64,000 bases of DNA. Source: an uncultured Persicobacter sp. GTDB lineage: Bacteria > Bacteroidota > Bacteroidia > Cytophagales > Cyclobacteriaceae. Under the pieces are notes generated by a model, which saw nothing but the letters and a program-made list of their open reading frames with translations, searched no databases and had not been told where the DNA came from. The stretch spans positions 44,186 through 108,185 of the forward strand of contig CANMKE010000016.1 of the NCBI GenBank assembly GCA_947498325.1, given 5' to 3'. Both the position numbers and the translations under genes were made by a program. Shown one piece after another: positions 63,933 to 64,000 of the stretch. Position 1 is the first letter of the stretch. Each line of letters begins with the position of its first letter.

Positions 63933-64000
63933 GTAAACTTTTAATTTCGATAATATCAATTAATGGAATATTTCTGTCAATTCAAGAAGGTGATCCTCAT

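Larger units (their letters stand above)
63552..64000. other. Right-end gap with terminator and repeat-like block
   Basis: About 449 nt with no coding frame. It contains the cyclomaltodextrinase terminator, three CACAGAT motifs (63777-63807) and a folded block at 63829-63932. A minus-strand ATG at the last three bases is not evaluable. Confidence 0.5.

Overview
The window looks like chromosomal DNA of a Bacteroidota member, probably of the Cytophagales type. Three things point there: a SusC/SusD outer-membrane nutrient pair, a periplasmic propeller sensor with a Y_Y_Y domain, and promoter-like TTG...TAnnTTTG boxes. The small DUF6435 protein, a PafA phosphatase and a Flavobacterium-type cyclomaltodextrinase fit as well. 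I see no rRNA, tRNA, CRISPR array, intact transposase or prophage. The species call is inference from gene content; no search was run.

Layout. 1-2727: 3' part of an RND efflux permease that starts before the window. 2935-5213: membrane-anchored AraC regulator and an extended SDR whose catalytic Lys position holds His. 5462-9299: TonB-dependent receptor and ammonium channel. 9356-12613: propeller/Y_Y_Y/GAF sensor lacking any kinase or DNA-binding output. 12931-15648: a TruA-family pseudouridine synthase and RlhA (23S rRNA hydroxylation). 15717-20103: susCD pair on the minus strand, divergent from a WYL regulator (20529-21548). 21817-24453: three unrecognised proteins. 24455-27753: histidine kinase and OmpR-type regulator, divergent from a lipoprotein with two anti-sigma-K-like repeats. 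28058-36778: CDF metal transporter, HrpB helicase, mannose-1-phosphate guanylyltransferase and acetate uptake channel, interspersed with two paralogous repeat proteins that I could not assign.

36995-43667 is one tight operon: TetR, TolC, HlyD lipoprotein, two ABC ATPases, two ABC permeases. It resembles E. coli cecR-ybhGFSR with the double ATPase split into two genes. A 20-bp dyad just before tetR is its likely operator. 43731-51495 holds a DUF6435 protein, alpha/beta hydrolase, CE2-type esterase, a MerR regulator with a decayed cobalamin fold, an M3 peptidase lipoprotein, a small lipoprotein and a scramblase-like protein. 52262-53941 is PafA. 54131-61588 is an RND efflux operon (adaptor, permease, TolC) followed, after a terminator, by a LytS/LytTR two-component pair that may control it. 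61686-63551 is a secreted GH13 cyclomaltodextrinase.

The most unusual items are: (i) the paralog pair at 29095-29910 and 34450-35415, each with an N-terminal domain and two ~65-residue repeats resembling phage-integrase repeat units; (ii) the kinase-less propeller-GAF sensor; (iii) the asymmetric split ABC ATPases; (iv) several repeat-like palindromic blocks between genes (15660-15703, 36094-36150, 50834-50895, 63829-63932). I found no clearly defined new defence or biosynthetic system.
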